This document shows positions 18,294 through 26,637 of a stretch of 64,000 nucleotides of DNA, piece after piece (position 1 is the stretch's first letter; the number at the start of each line of letters is the position of its first letter). The notes under the pieces were generated by a model. That model was not told the DNA's origin and ran no database searches. It saw nothing but the letters and a program-made list of their open reading frames with translations. A program made the translations under genes and the position numbers. The stretch comes from CAUPWF01 sp036656795 (GTDB lineage: Bacteria > Bacillota > Clostridia > Lachnospirales > Lachnospiraceae), in assembly GCA_036656795.1 (NCBI GenBank), contig JAVXHR010000011.1, positions 3,573-67,572 of the forward strand, read 5' to 3'.

Positions 18294-18923
18294 ATGTCAG
18301 ATAAGATTATTGAAAACAACCAAGTAACTATTATGGGAGAGGTAGCCTCAGAGTTTATATTCAGCCACGAGGTCTTCGGAGAAGGGTTCTACATGGTAGA
18401 TATTCTGGTGAAAAGATTGAGCAATTCAGACGACCGTATTCCACTGATGATATCAGAACGGCTTATTGACACCAGTCAAGATTATACGGGGGAATATGTA
18501 ATGGCCAGTGGACAGTTTCGCTCGTACAATCGTCATGAAGAACAAAGAAATCGCTTGGTATTATCGGTTTTTGTAAGAGAAGTGACATTTGTTGAAGAAG
18601 AGGTAGATGGTGCGAAGACGAATAATATTTTATTGGATGGTTACATATGTAAGGCACCAATTTATAGGAAGACACCATTAGGGAGAGAGATTGCGGATCT
18701 GCTATTGGCGGTAAATCGTCCATATGGTAAATCTGATTATATTCCATGTATATGCTGGGGGCGTAATGCCCGTTTTGCTTCGGGTTTTGAAGTGGGAGAA
18801 CATGTACAGGTATTGGGACGGATTCAGAGCAGAGAATATGTAAAAAAAATAACAGAAACAGATACGGAGAAAAGAGTTGCATATGAGGTATCTGTAAGTA
18901 AACTGGAATGTGTATTAGAGTAG
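18294..18923 (+). CDS. Single-stranded-DNA-binding-like protein with two OB folds
   Basis: A 209-residue protein that looks like two SSB-type OB folds in a row. The second half (about residues 106-209) shows the usual SSB order: NILLDGYICKAP, a disordered loop, NRPYGKSDYIPCICWGRNA and GEHVQVLGRIQSREY. The first half (residues about 8-100) repeats the plan more loosely: VTIMGEVAS, FYMVDILVKR, GEYVMASGQFRSYN. It lacks the acidic DDDIPF-type tail of housekeeping SSB, so it is probably not the replicative SSB. The ATG at 18294 is preferred, with GAAGGGAG about 12 bases upstream, a long spacing. It is divergent from typA. Confidence 0.78.
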   Translation: MSDKIIENNQVTIMGEVASEFIFSHEVFGEGFYMVDILVKRLSNSDDRIPLMISERLIDTSQDYTGEYVMASGQFRSYNRHEEQRNRLVLSVFVREVTFVEEEVDGAKTNNILLDGYICKAPIYRKTPLGREIADLLLAVNRPYGKSDYIPCICWGRNARFASGFEVGEHVQVLGRIQSREYVKKITETDTEKRVAYEVSVSKLECVLE

Positions 18924-18932
18924 TGACATTCA

Positions 18933-18961
18933 TTGACATTGTACGGAAATGATGGTAATAT
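18933..18961 (+). promoter_or_regulatory. Promoter for dapA
   Basis: A perfect TTGACA (18933-18938), a 17-base spacer and TAATAT (18956-18961), 38 bases before the dapA ATG. Confidence 0.7.
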
Positions 18962-18998
18962 TTGTAATAGTAACTGACGGTAAATTAGGAGGAAGAGT

Positions 18999-19889
18999 AT
19001 GGCTATATTTACGGGAGCAGGAGTGGCAATTGTAACACCATTTCATGCAGATGGAAGTGTCAATTTTGAAAGATTGGAAGAATTAATAGATTATCAGTGT
19101 AATCATGGAACGGATAGTATTATTATCTGTGGAACTACAGGCGAGTCATCAACGCTTACAGAAGAAGAGCATATGGTTTGCATCAAGAAAGCAGTAGAAT
19201 TTACGAAAGGACGAATTCCGGTAGTTGCTGGAACAGGTTCTAACTGTACAAGAACAACAATTGATATGTCAAAAGAGGCTGTGACATATGGGGTAGATGG
19301 ACTACTGGTTGTGACACCTTATTATAATAAAGCGACACAACAGGGGTTGATTCAACATTACACAGCAGTGGCAAAAGAAGCAAAAGCACCCATTATTATG
19401 TACAATGTAGGAAGCCGAACAGGGTGTAATATTGCACCTGAGACTGCGGCAACCTTAGCAACAACCGTAGATAATATTGTAGGAATTAAAGAAGCCTCTG
19501 GTAACATCTCTCAGATTGCAAAAGTAATGCAACTGGCAGATGGGAATATTGATTTATATTCCGGAAATGATGACCAGATTGTACCGATTCTTTCTCTAGG
19601 CGGGAAAGGTGTGATTTCAGTGTTGGCAAATGTGGCACCACAAGTAACCCATGATATTTGTGCAAGGTTTTTTGCGGGAGATGTAAAAGGAAGTTGTGAG
19701 TTACAATTAAGTGCATTGCCATTGATTGAAAAATTATTCTGTGAAGTGAACCCAATTCCGGTAAAGAAAGCGGTGAGCTTAATGGGCATGGAGGTTGGAG
19801 GACTTCGTATGCCTCTTACTGAGATAGAGCCGGCACATGAACAACAATTGATTCTAGCAATGAAAGAATTCGGAATTCAATTGGTATAA
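18999..19889 (+). CDS. dapA: 4-hydroxy-tetrahydrodipicolinate synthase
   Basis: Condenses pyruvate with aspartate semialdehyde, the first step of the lysine/diaminopimelate branch, supplying meso-DAP for peptidoglycan. It has 296 residues as usual. Motifs: GTTGESSTLT at the N-terminus, catalytic Tyr in IIMYNVGSRTG and the Schiff-base Lys in VGIKEASGN (near residue 161). AGGAGGAAG precedes the ATG. dapB follows after a hairpin. Together with dapB, hom and lysC nearby, it forms an aspartate-family neighbourhood. Confidence 0.97.
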   Translation: MAIFTGAGVAIVTPFHADGSVNFERLEELIDYQCNHGTDSIIICGTTGESSTLTEEEHMVCIKKAVEFTKGRIPVVAGTGSNCTRTTIDMSKEAVTYGVDGLLVVTPYYNKATQQGLIQHYTAVAKEAKAPIIMYNVGSRTGCNIAPETAATLATTVDNIVGIKEASGNISQIAKVMQLADGNIDLYSGNDDQIVPILSLGGKGVISVLANVAPQVTHDICARFFAGDVKGSCELQLSALPLIEKLFCEVNPIPVKKAVSLMGMEVGGLRMPLTEIEPAHEQQLILAMKEFGIQLV

Positions 19890-19908
19890 ATTTGCAAAGA
19901 AATAATAT

Positions 19909-19945
19909 AGAGGATGTCGTAACAATGCGATGTCCTCTCATTTTA
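19909..19945 (+). terminator. Hairpin, probable terminator or attenuator between dapA and dapB
   Basis: AGAGGATGTCG pairs with CGATGTCCTCT (two wobble pairs inside) across an 8-base loop, followed by a weak T-rich stretch CATTTTAAT. It may partly terminate dapA transcription. Confidence 0.6.
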
Positions 19946-20033
19946 ATATAACCTTACAAAGATGCGATGGGTTACAAGAAAACAGCGAAGTAAAATTCAA
20001 GTATTTATTTTGACAGAATGTGGAGGTAATAGG

Positions 20034-20789
20034 ATGATTCGATTTATGATGCACGGTTGTAATGGGAAAATGGGACAAGTAATATCGAAACTGGTAAAGG
20101 AAGATGAACATGCGGAGATTGTGGCGGGTGTGGATGCACATGGAACAGGTACACATGATTATCCGATATTTACGGAATTGGAAGCATGTACGGTACAAGT
20201 AGATGTGATACTGGATTTTTCCAATGCACAGGCAGCAGACCATCTGTTGGATTATTGTGTAAATACTCAGACACCGGTGGTGTTGTGTACAACAGGATTG
20301 TCAGAACTACAATTACAGAAATTAGAGATTGCAAGTAAAAAAGTAGCTATCCTAAAATCAGCAAATATGTCATTGGGAATTAATATGTTATTAAAATTAT
20401 TACAAGATGCTACAAAAGTTTTGGCTCCGGCAGGTTTTGACATTGAATTAATTGAAAAACATCATAATCAAAAAGTAGATGCTCCAAGTGGAACTGCAAT
20501 TGCAATGGCAGACGCAATTAATGATACATTGAATCATGAATACACCTATCAGTTTGATCGAAGTAAGGAACGCAAAAAACGTGAAAAGAAAGAAATAGGA
20601 GTTGTTTCAGTACGTGGGGGCACCATTGTAGGTGAACATGAAGTAATCTTTGCGGGAGCAGACGAAGTAATAGAATTCAAGCATACCGCATATTCCAAAG
20701 CAGTATTTGGGAAAGGTGCTATTGAAGCTGGGAAGTTTTTAGCTTTTAAGCCCGCAGGATTGTATGATATGAGCCATGTAATTAAGTAG
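20034..20789 (+). CDS. dapB: 4-hydroxy-tetrahydrodipicolinate reductase
   Basis: Reduces the DapA product with NAD(P)H. The 251-residue protein has a Rossmann start (MHGCNGKMGQV), the DapB signature ELIEKHHNQKVDAPSGTA with catalytic His/Lys, and the HTAYSKAVFGKGAI end. The GGAGG at 20021 fixes the ATG at 20034, although the frame is open from 19962. Its stop is 31 bases before the fbp start, so the two are probably co-transcribed. Confidence 0.96.
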   Translation: MIRFMMHGCNGKMGQVISKLVKEDEHAEIVAGVDAHGTGTHDYPIFTELEACTVQVDVILDFSNAQAADHLLDYCVNTQTPVVLCTTGLSELQLQKLEIASKKVAILKSANMSLGINMLLKLLQDATKVLAPAGFDIELIEKHHNQKVDAPSGTAIAMADAINDTLNHEYTYQFDRSKERKKREKKEIGVVSVRGGTIVGEHEVIFAGADEVIEFKHTAYSKAVFGKGAIEAGKFLAFKPAGLYDMSHVIK

Positions 20790-20819
20790 GGAATGACCAA
20801 TGATAAGGAGGATTGTAAT

Positions 20820-22772
20820 ATGCAGGAACTAGATACACGATATCTGGAACGTCTCTCAGATCTGTACCCAACCATTGCGGCAGCATCTACTGAGATTATT
20901 AATTTACAGGCTATTTTGAATCTGCCCAAAGGAACAGAACACTTTTTGACAGATATTCATGGGGAATATGAGGCTTTTTCCCATGTGTTAAAGAATGGTT
21001 CCGGTTCGGTGCGCAGGAAAATTGATGATGTGTTTGGAAATACATTAAGCACAAAAGATAAACAATCCTTGGCAACTTTGATTTATTACCCTCGTGAAAA
21101 GATGAACATGGTAAGTAAATCCGAGAGCAACATGGAAGATTGGTATAAGATTACATTATACCGTCTGATAGAAGTAAGCAAGCGCGCGTCCAGAAAGTAT
21201 ACACGTTCCAAAGTCCGAAAAGCATTGCCAAAAGATTTTGCATATGTAATAGAAGAACTGATTAATGAGAAAGCGGAAGTATTAGACAAAGAATCTTATT
21301 ATAATGAAATCGTCAATACCATTATCCGAGTGGGAAGAGCAGAAGAATTCATTGTGGAAATATGTGAATTAATTCAACGATTGACGGTAGATCATCTTCA
21401 TATTGTAGGTGATATCTACGATCGTGGTCCGGGACCTCATATCATTATGGATAAATTAATGAGTTATCATTCCGTGGACATACAGTGGGGAAACCATGAT
21501 GTACTGTGGATGGGTGCGGCAGCAGGTCAACGTGCCTGCATTGCAAATGTGATTCGTATCTGCGCCAGATATGGGAATCTGGATATCTTGGAAGATGGAT
21601 ACGGAATTAATCTATTGCCATTGGCAACCTTGGCCATTACTACATATGAAGACGATCCATGTGAATGTTTTCAACTTCATGGAACAGCTAATTATAATAT
21701 CAAAGAGATGAAGATTGATACGAAGATACATAAAGCGATTTCTATTATTCAGTTCAAATTGGAAGGCCAATTGATTAAAAGAAATCCCGGATTCAAATTA
21801 CAAAGCAGAAATCTATTACATCTCATTGACTTTGAAAAAGGGACAATTACTATTGAGGGAAATACCTATGAATTGTTAGACAAGAATTTTCCTACGGTGG
21901 ATCCTAAACGTCCATATACTTTATCTAAAGAGGAAGAAGATATTATGGAACGATTGGAAAATGCGTTCTTAAATTGTGAAAAAATCCAAAGTCACATGAG
22001 ATTTTTGTTGAACAAAGGTGGATTGTATAAAGTCTATAACTCTAATCTGCTGTATCATGGTTGTGTACCATTGAATAGTGATGGAAGTTTGAAATCAGTT
22101 ACGATATTTGGAAAACGCTATAAAGGAAAATCACTATATGAAATTATAGAAAGTTATATCCGAAAAGGTTTTTTTGCGTTAGATTCCAAAGAAAAAGAAC
22201 GTGGAAAGGATATGATGTGGTACACCTGGCTACATGAAAATTCACCATTGTTTGGAAAAGATAAGATGGCTACATTTGAACGATATTTTTTGGCGGAAAA
22301 GGAAACACATATAGAAAAAAAGAATCCCTATTATTATATGTTGGAACGAGAAGATATCATGGATAAAATCTTAGCGGAATTCGGCTTGCCGGCGAAAGGG
22401 ACTCACATTGTGAATGGACATGTTCCGGTAAAATCAAAGAATGGAGAGAATCCCATTAAGTGCAACGGCAAAGTATTGGTAATTGATGGTGGATTTTCCA
22501 GAGCATATCAAAAAGAAACGGGTATTGCAGGATATACACTTATCTACAATTCTTATGGGTTGATACTAGTAGCGCATAAACCATTTGAATCCACAGAATC
22601 CGCTATTTTAAATGAAAGTGATATTCATTCAGACAGTGTTATTGTAAAAAGAGCGTTGGTAAGACGTTTGGTTGGAGATACAGATGTAGGAAAAGAATTA
22701 AAGGAAACCATTCAGGATCTGGAACAGCTATTAGATGCATATAGATCTGGAAAAATTATAGAAAAGATATAA
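20820..22772 (+). CDS. fbp: Class III fructose-1,6-bisphosphatase
   Basis: Dephosphorylates fructose-1,6-bisphosphate in gluconeogenesis. At 650 residues it is the large Firmicute class III type (like B. subtilis YydE/Fbp), not the E. coli class I or II. Metallophosphatase-type motifs are visible: TDIHGEYEAF, GDIYDRGPGPH, WGNHDVLWMG and NGHVPVKSKNGENP. AAGGAGG precedes the ATG at 20820; the frame opens at 20793 without a ribosome site. The position next to dapB looks incidental. Confidence 0.96.
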   Translation: MQELDTRYLERLSDLYPTIAAASTEIINLQAILNLPKGTEHFLTDIHGEYEAFSHVLKNGSGSVRRKIDDVFGNTLSTKDKQSLATLIYYPREKMNMVSKSESNMEDWYKITLYRLIEVSKRASRKYTRSKVRKALPKDFAYVIEELINEKAEVLDKESYYNEIVNTIIRVGRAEEFIVEICELIQRLTVDHLHIVGDIYDRGPGPHIIMDKLMSYHSVDIQWGNHDVLWMGAAAGQRACIANVIRICARYGNLDILEDGYGINLLPLATLAITTYEDDPCECFQLHGTANYNIKEMKIDTKIHKAISIIQFKLEGQLIKRNPGFKLQSRNLLHLIDFEKGTITIEGNTYELLDKNFPTVDPKRPYTLSKEEEDIMERLENAFLNCEKIQSHMRFLLNKGGLYKVYNSNLLYHGCVPLNSDGSLKSVTIFGKRYKGKSLYEIIESYIRKGFFALDSKEKERGKDMMWYTWLHENSPLFGKDKMATFERYFLAEKETHIEKKNPYYYMLEREDIMDKILAEFGLPAKGTHIVNGHVPVKSKNGENPIKCNGKVLVIDGGFSRAYQKETGIAGYTLIYNSYGLILVAHKPFESTESAILNESDIHSDSVIVKRALVRRLVGDTDVGKELKETIQDLEQLLDAYRSGKIIEKI

Positions 22773-22831
22773 GTAAGGTTTAATAAAAAGGTAAAAACTC
22801 CCATGTATTAGGTAGTATATATTTAGGCGGT

Positions 22832-22860
22832 TTGTAAATATTACTAACATGAAATATAAT
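22832..22860 (+). promoter_or_regulatory. Promoter for small lipoprotein gene
   Basis: TTGTAA (22832-22837), 17-base spacer, perfect TATAAT (22855-22860). The expected transcript start near 22867 lies next to the ATG at 22869, which argues for the downstream TTG start. Confidence 0.65.
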
Positions 22861-22886
22861 ATTTTATCATGAAAGGGAGTGCCAAT

Positions 22887-23108
22887 TTGAAGCGATGTAA
22901 AAAAATAGTTTTAATTTTATTATGTGCAGTTTCGTTGTGCAATATGACTGCTTGTAGTAATAAGTCAACCACAGATACAGCGACCGAAAGTAAAACAGAT
23001 AATAAAGACGGAGTCATTAAAGATATGGGCGAAGATGTTAAAGATATGGGTGAAGATGTTAAAGACGGAGTCAATGATGTCAAAGATGATGTAACCAATA
23101 AAAAGTAA
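22887..23108 (+). CDS. Small putative lipoprotein with KDMGEDV repeats
   Basis: A 73-residue exported protein of unknown function. A short basic start and hydrophobic segment end in NMTAC, a plausible lipobox with lipid-modified Cys23. The remaining 50 residues are highly charged and low-complexity, with KDMGEDV twice in tandem and further DVKD pieces, probably a wall-spanning helix. I prefer the TTG at 22887, which has AAAGGGAG 7 bases upstream. The ATG at 22869 in the same frame would be almost leaderless and would add six residues. No family assigned. Confidence 0.72.
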   Translation: MKRCKKIVLILLCAVSLCNMTACSNKSTTDTATESKTDNKDGVIKDMGEDVKDMGEDVKDGVNDVKDDVTNKK

Positions 23109-23116
23109 AACAGAGG

Positions 23117-23150
23117 GAGAAGTGGATAGGAGTAATCCTATCGACTTCTC
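23117..23150 (+). other. Hairpin with GTAA tetraloop upstream of hisA
   Basis: A 15-base arm GAGAAGTGGATAGGA pairs with TCCTATCGACTTCTC with one mismatch; the loop is GTAA, a GNRA-type tetraloop. No T-run follows, so it is not a standard terminator. It may be a 3' end or mRNA stabiliser of the lipoprotein transcript, or a leader structure of hisA, whose ribosome site is only about 14 bases downstream. Confidence 0.7.
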
Positions 23151-23175
23151 ATGTATTATACAAAAGGAGAAAAAG

Positions 23176-23967
23176 ATGCGTTTTCGACCATGTATTGATA
23201 TTCACAATGGAAAGGTAAAACAGATTGTCGGTGGGACGCTTACAGATGAGCAAGAACAAGCCATCACTAATTTTTCGTCAGATTATCATGCGGATTATTA
23301 TGCAAAACTATACCAAAAAGATGGATTGACAGGTGGCCATGTGATTTTGCTCAATTCCATAGATTCCCCCTATTATGAGCAGACAAAGGCAGAAGCGTTC
23401 AAAGCGTTACAGGCATACCCCAAAGGGTTACAGGTTGGTGGTGGAATCACAGCAGAGAATGCAAGAGAATTTCTGGATGCAGGAGCAAGTCATGTAATTG
23501 TGACTTCTTATATATTCCATAACGATGGAATCCGGTGGGAACATTTAGCGGCATTAGTATCAACAGTTGGGAAAAAACAGATTGTTATTGATTTGAGTTG
23601 CCGAAGAAAAGGAAAGGAATACTATATTGTGACGAATCGTTGGCAGACATATACCAAGATGAAAATCACACAGGAGCTGTTGGAAGAATTATCCGATTAT
23701 TGTGATGAATTTTTAATCCACGGAGTTGACATGGAAGGAACTTCACAAGGGATAGAACAAGAATTGGTGAAGAATTTAAGCCGGTGGAAGGGGATTCCGA
23801 TTACATATGCAGGTGGAATAGGGAGTATGAAAGAGTTAGAGGTCTTTCGGAATCAAAGCATGGGAAGACTGGATTTTACCATTGGAAGTGCGTTGGATCT
23901 CTTTGGTGGAACGATACCATATATAAATATGTTGAACTCCACGATAGATGGTGTTAAAATGGAGTGA
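23176..23967 (+). CDS. hisA: HisA isomerase of the eukaryotic HIS6 type
   Basis: Phosphoribosylformimino-AICAR-phosphate isomerase, the fourth step of histidine synthesis; a TIM barrel of 263 residues. It matches the yeast/plant HIS6 pattern better than the bacterial HisA pattern: CIDIHNGKVKQIVGGTL at the start, QVGGGI, VIVTSYIF, VIDLSCRRKGKEYYI, RWQTYTKM, DEFLIHGVDMEGTSQGI and YAGGIGS. The likely catalytic Asp residues are in CID (Asp8) and VIDLS. Start at 23176 follows AAAGGAG; an upstream in-frame start at 23122 would run through the hairpin. No other his gene is in the window. Confidence 0.9.
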   Translation: MRFRPCIDIHNGKVKQIVGGTLTDEQEQAITNFSSDYHADYYAKLYQKDGLTGGHVILLNSIDSPYYEQTKAEAFKALQAYPKGLQVGGGITAENAREFLDAGASHVIVTSYIFHNDGIRWEHLAALVSTVGKKQIVIDLSCRRKGKEYYIVTNRWQTYTKMKITQELLEELSDYCDEFLIHGVDMEGTSQGIEQELVKNLSRWKGIPITYAGGIGSMKELEVFRNQSMGRLDFTIGSALDLFGGTIPYINMLNSTIDGVKME

Positions 23968-24024
23968 TAATTTGTTATTAGAAGTTTGTTTTTAAAAATA
24001 AAGAACAAGGAGTTATATACAATT

Positions 24025-26589
24025 ATGGGAATTGTACAGAAAATTTTTGGGACACATAGTGAAAATGAATTAAAGCGTGTTTATCCAATTGTAGAGAATA
24101 TTGAATCATTAGAATCAACGATGGAACAACTGTCAGATGAGGAGTTAAAGGCAAAAACACCGGAGTTTAAAAAACGGCTAGCAGCTGGAGAAACGCTAGA
24201 CGATATTTTGCCAGAAGCATATGCAGTGGTAAGGGAAGCAGCAGTTCGTACTTTACATATGAAACATTATCCGGTGCAATTAGTAGGTGGTGTGATTCTT
24301 CATCAAGGACGTATTGCAGAGATGAAAACGGGAGAAGGAAAGACACTGGTATCCACGCTACCGGCATACTTAAATGCATTAGAAGAAAAGGGTGTACATA
24401 TTGTAACAGTTAATGATTATCTGGCAAAACGTGATTCCCAGTGGATGGGACAGGTACATGAATTCTTGGGTCTGACCGTAGGTGTTGTATTAAATGATAT
24501 GGATAATGACGCACGTCGTGCAGCTTATAATTGTGATATTACGTATATTACCAATAATGAATTAGGATTTGATTATCTAAGAGATAATATGGTGATATAC
24601 AAAGAAGAACTGGTGCAACGTGGCATGCATTTTGCAATTATTGATGAGGTCGATTCTGTGTTGATTGATGAGGCCAGAACCCCATTGATTATCTCTGGGC
24701 AAAGTGGGAAATCTACAAAGTTGTATGACGCTTGTGATATTTTAGTACGTCAATTACAACGAGGAGAAGCCAGTGGAGAATTCACAAAGATGAATGCTCT
24801 TATGGGCGAGGATATCGAAGAAACGGGAGATTTTATTGTTAACGAAAAAGAAAAGAATGTAAACCTTACCGAAGAAGGCGTCAAAAAAGCAGAACAATTC
24901 TTTCATATAGAGAACTTGGCAGATGCAGATAACCTGGAGATTCAACATAATATTATCTTAGCCTTACGAGCTCACAATCTGATGTTTCGAGATCAGGATT
25001 ATGTTGTGACAGACGATCAGGTTATGATTGTAGACGAATTTACAGGACGAATCATGCCGGGCCGTCGTTATTCTGATGGTTTACATCAAGCAATCGAAGC
25101 AAAAGAGCATGTTCAGGTAAAACGAGAAAGTAAGACGTTAGCAACAATTACATTTCAGAATTTATTTAACAAATATGAGAAAAAAAGTGGTATGACAGGT
25201 ACTGCATTAACCGAGGAAAAGGAGTTCCGTGATATCTATGGCATGGACGTTATTGAAATTCCAACGAACGTGCCGGTACTCAGATTAGACTTAGAAGATG
25301 CAGTATATACAACCCAGCGTGAAAAATTCAATGCTGTAATTGATGCAATCATCGAATCCTATGAAAAAGGACAACCTGTATTAGTGGGTACAATTACCAT
25401 TGAAACATCAGAATTATTAAGTGGAATGCTAAAGAAAAAAGGTGTAAAACATACGGTCTTGAATGCGAAATTCCATGAAATGGAAGCAGAGATTGTAGCA
25501 GGAGCCGGTGCCCATGGTGCAGTTACTATTGCAACGAATATGGCGGGACGTGGTACAGATATTAAACTGGATGATGAAGCAAGGGCAGTGGGTGGACTAA
25601 AGATTATTGGTACAGAACGACATGAGTCCAGACGTATTGATAACCAATTGCGTGGCCGTTCCGGTCGACAAGGAGATGCAGGAGAATCCAGATTCTATAT
25701 ATCTTTGGAAGATGAATTAATGCGACTATTTGGCTCAGAACGTCTTATGAGCATATTTACAACTCTAGGTGTGGAAGAAGGGGAACAAATTGAGCATAAG
25801 ATGTTATCCAATGCAATTGAAAAAGCACAACAAAAGATAGAGAGTAATAACTTTGGAATTCGTAAAAATCTCTTGGAATATGATCAAGTTATGAATGAGC
25901 AAAGAGAAATCATATATGAAGAACGTCGTCGTGTATTAGATGGAGAAAGCATGCGAGATGCAATCTATCGTATGATTACTGATTATATTGAGAATACAGT
26001 AGATGCAACAGTTTCTCCTGAATTGGAACCTGATGAATGGGATTTAAAAGAGCTAGATGTAAACTTACATGCAACCGTACCAATTAAGATTCCAACCATT
26101 CATGAAGTTCAGGATATGGAACAAAAAGAATTAAAACACATGTTAAAAGAGCAAGCAGTAAAAGCTTATGAAGCCAAAGAAGCAGAATTTCCTGAGATAG
26201 AGCATCTTCGAGAAGTAGAGCGTGTCATCTTACTTAGAGTTATCGATGCGAAATGGATGGGGCATATTGATGATATGGATCAGCTTCGCCAGGGAATTGG
26301 ACTGCAGGCATATGGACAACGAGATCCATTGGTTGAGTATAAGATGTTGGGCTATAACATGTTTGGAGATATGACAAATGCAATCGCAGAAGAGACTGTA
26401 CGTGCATTGTTCCATGTAAGGATTGAACAACGGGTAGAACGGGAACAGATGGCAAAAGTAACAGGAACCAATAAAGATACAAGCACTGCCAGAGCACCAC
26501 AGAAAAGGGAAGAGAAAAAGATATATCCAAATGACCCATGTCCATGTGGAAGCGGTAAAAAATACAAACAATGCTGTGGAAGAAGATAA
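24025..26589 (+). CDS. secA: Protein translocase ATPase SecA
   Basis: The motor that drives preproteins through SecYEG, 854 residues. Walker A is MKTGEGKTL; the DEAD-like box is IIDEVDSVLIDEARTPL. The preprotein-binding domain, NBD2 (TNMAGRGTDIKL, ERHESRRIDNQLRGRSGRQG), helical scaffold and a C-terminal zinc finger CPCGSGKKYKQCC follow. The ATG at 24025 matches the family start MGIVQKIFG; AAGGAG lies 12 bases upstream, rather far. The frame extends to 23986 but that part is not family-like. The zinc tail marks a SecB/phospholipid-binding type SecA1. Confidence 0.97.
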   Translation: MGIVQKIFGTHSENELKRVYPIVENIESLESTMEQLSDEELKAKTPEFKKRLAAGETLDDILPEAYAVVREAAVRTLHMKHYPVQLVGGVILHQGRIAEMKTGEGKTLVSTLPAYLNALEEKGVHIVTVNDYLAKRDSQWMGQVHEFLGLTVGVVLNDMDNDARRAAYNCDITYITNNELGFDYLRDNMVIYKEELVQRGMHFAIIDEVDSVLIDEARTPLIISGQSGKSTKLYDACDILVRQLQRGEASGEFTKMNALMGEDIEETGDFIVNEKEKNVNLTEEGVKKAEQFFHIENLADADNLEIQHNIILALRAHNLMFRDQDYVVTDDQVMIVDEFTGRIMPGRRYSDGLHQAIEAKEHVQVKRESKTLATITFQNLFNKYEKKSGMTGTALTEEKEFRDIYGMDVIEIPTNVPVLRLDLEDAVYTTQREKFNAVIDAIIESYEKGQPVLVGTITIETSELLSGMLKKKGVKHTVLNAKFHEMEAEIVAGAGAHGAVTIATNMAGRGTDIKLDDEARAVGGLKIIGTERHESRRIDNQLRGRSGRQGDAGESRFYISLEDELMRLFGSERLMSIFTTLGVEEGEQIEHKMLSNAIEKAQQKIESNNFGIRKNLLEYDQVMNEQREIIYEERRRVLDGESMRDAIYRMITDYIENTVDATVSPELEPDEWDLKELDVNLHATVPIKIPTIHEVQDMEQKELKHMLKEQAVKAYEAKEAEFPEIEHLREVERVILLRVIDAKWMGHIDDMDQLRQGIGLQAYGQRDPLVEYKMLGYNMFGDMTNAIAEETVRALFHVRIEQRVEREQMAKVTGTNKDTSTARAPQKREEKKIYPNDPCPCGSGKKYKQCCGRR

Positions 26590-26605
26590 CATAAAGAATG
26601 TTATC
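26585..26605. other. Short perfect inverted repeat at the secA stop
   Basis: GATAACAT and ATGTTATC form an 8-base perfect dyad around AAAGA, covering the secA stop codon. No T-run follows. It may be a weak mRNA end structure between secA and prfB. Confidence 0.45.
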
Positions 26606-26637
26606 GAGGCAGATAATTCTAACGAAGAGGTGAGAAT

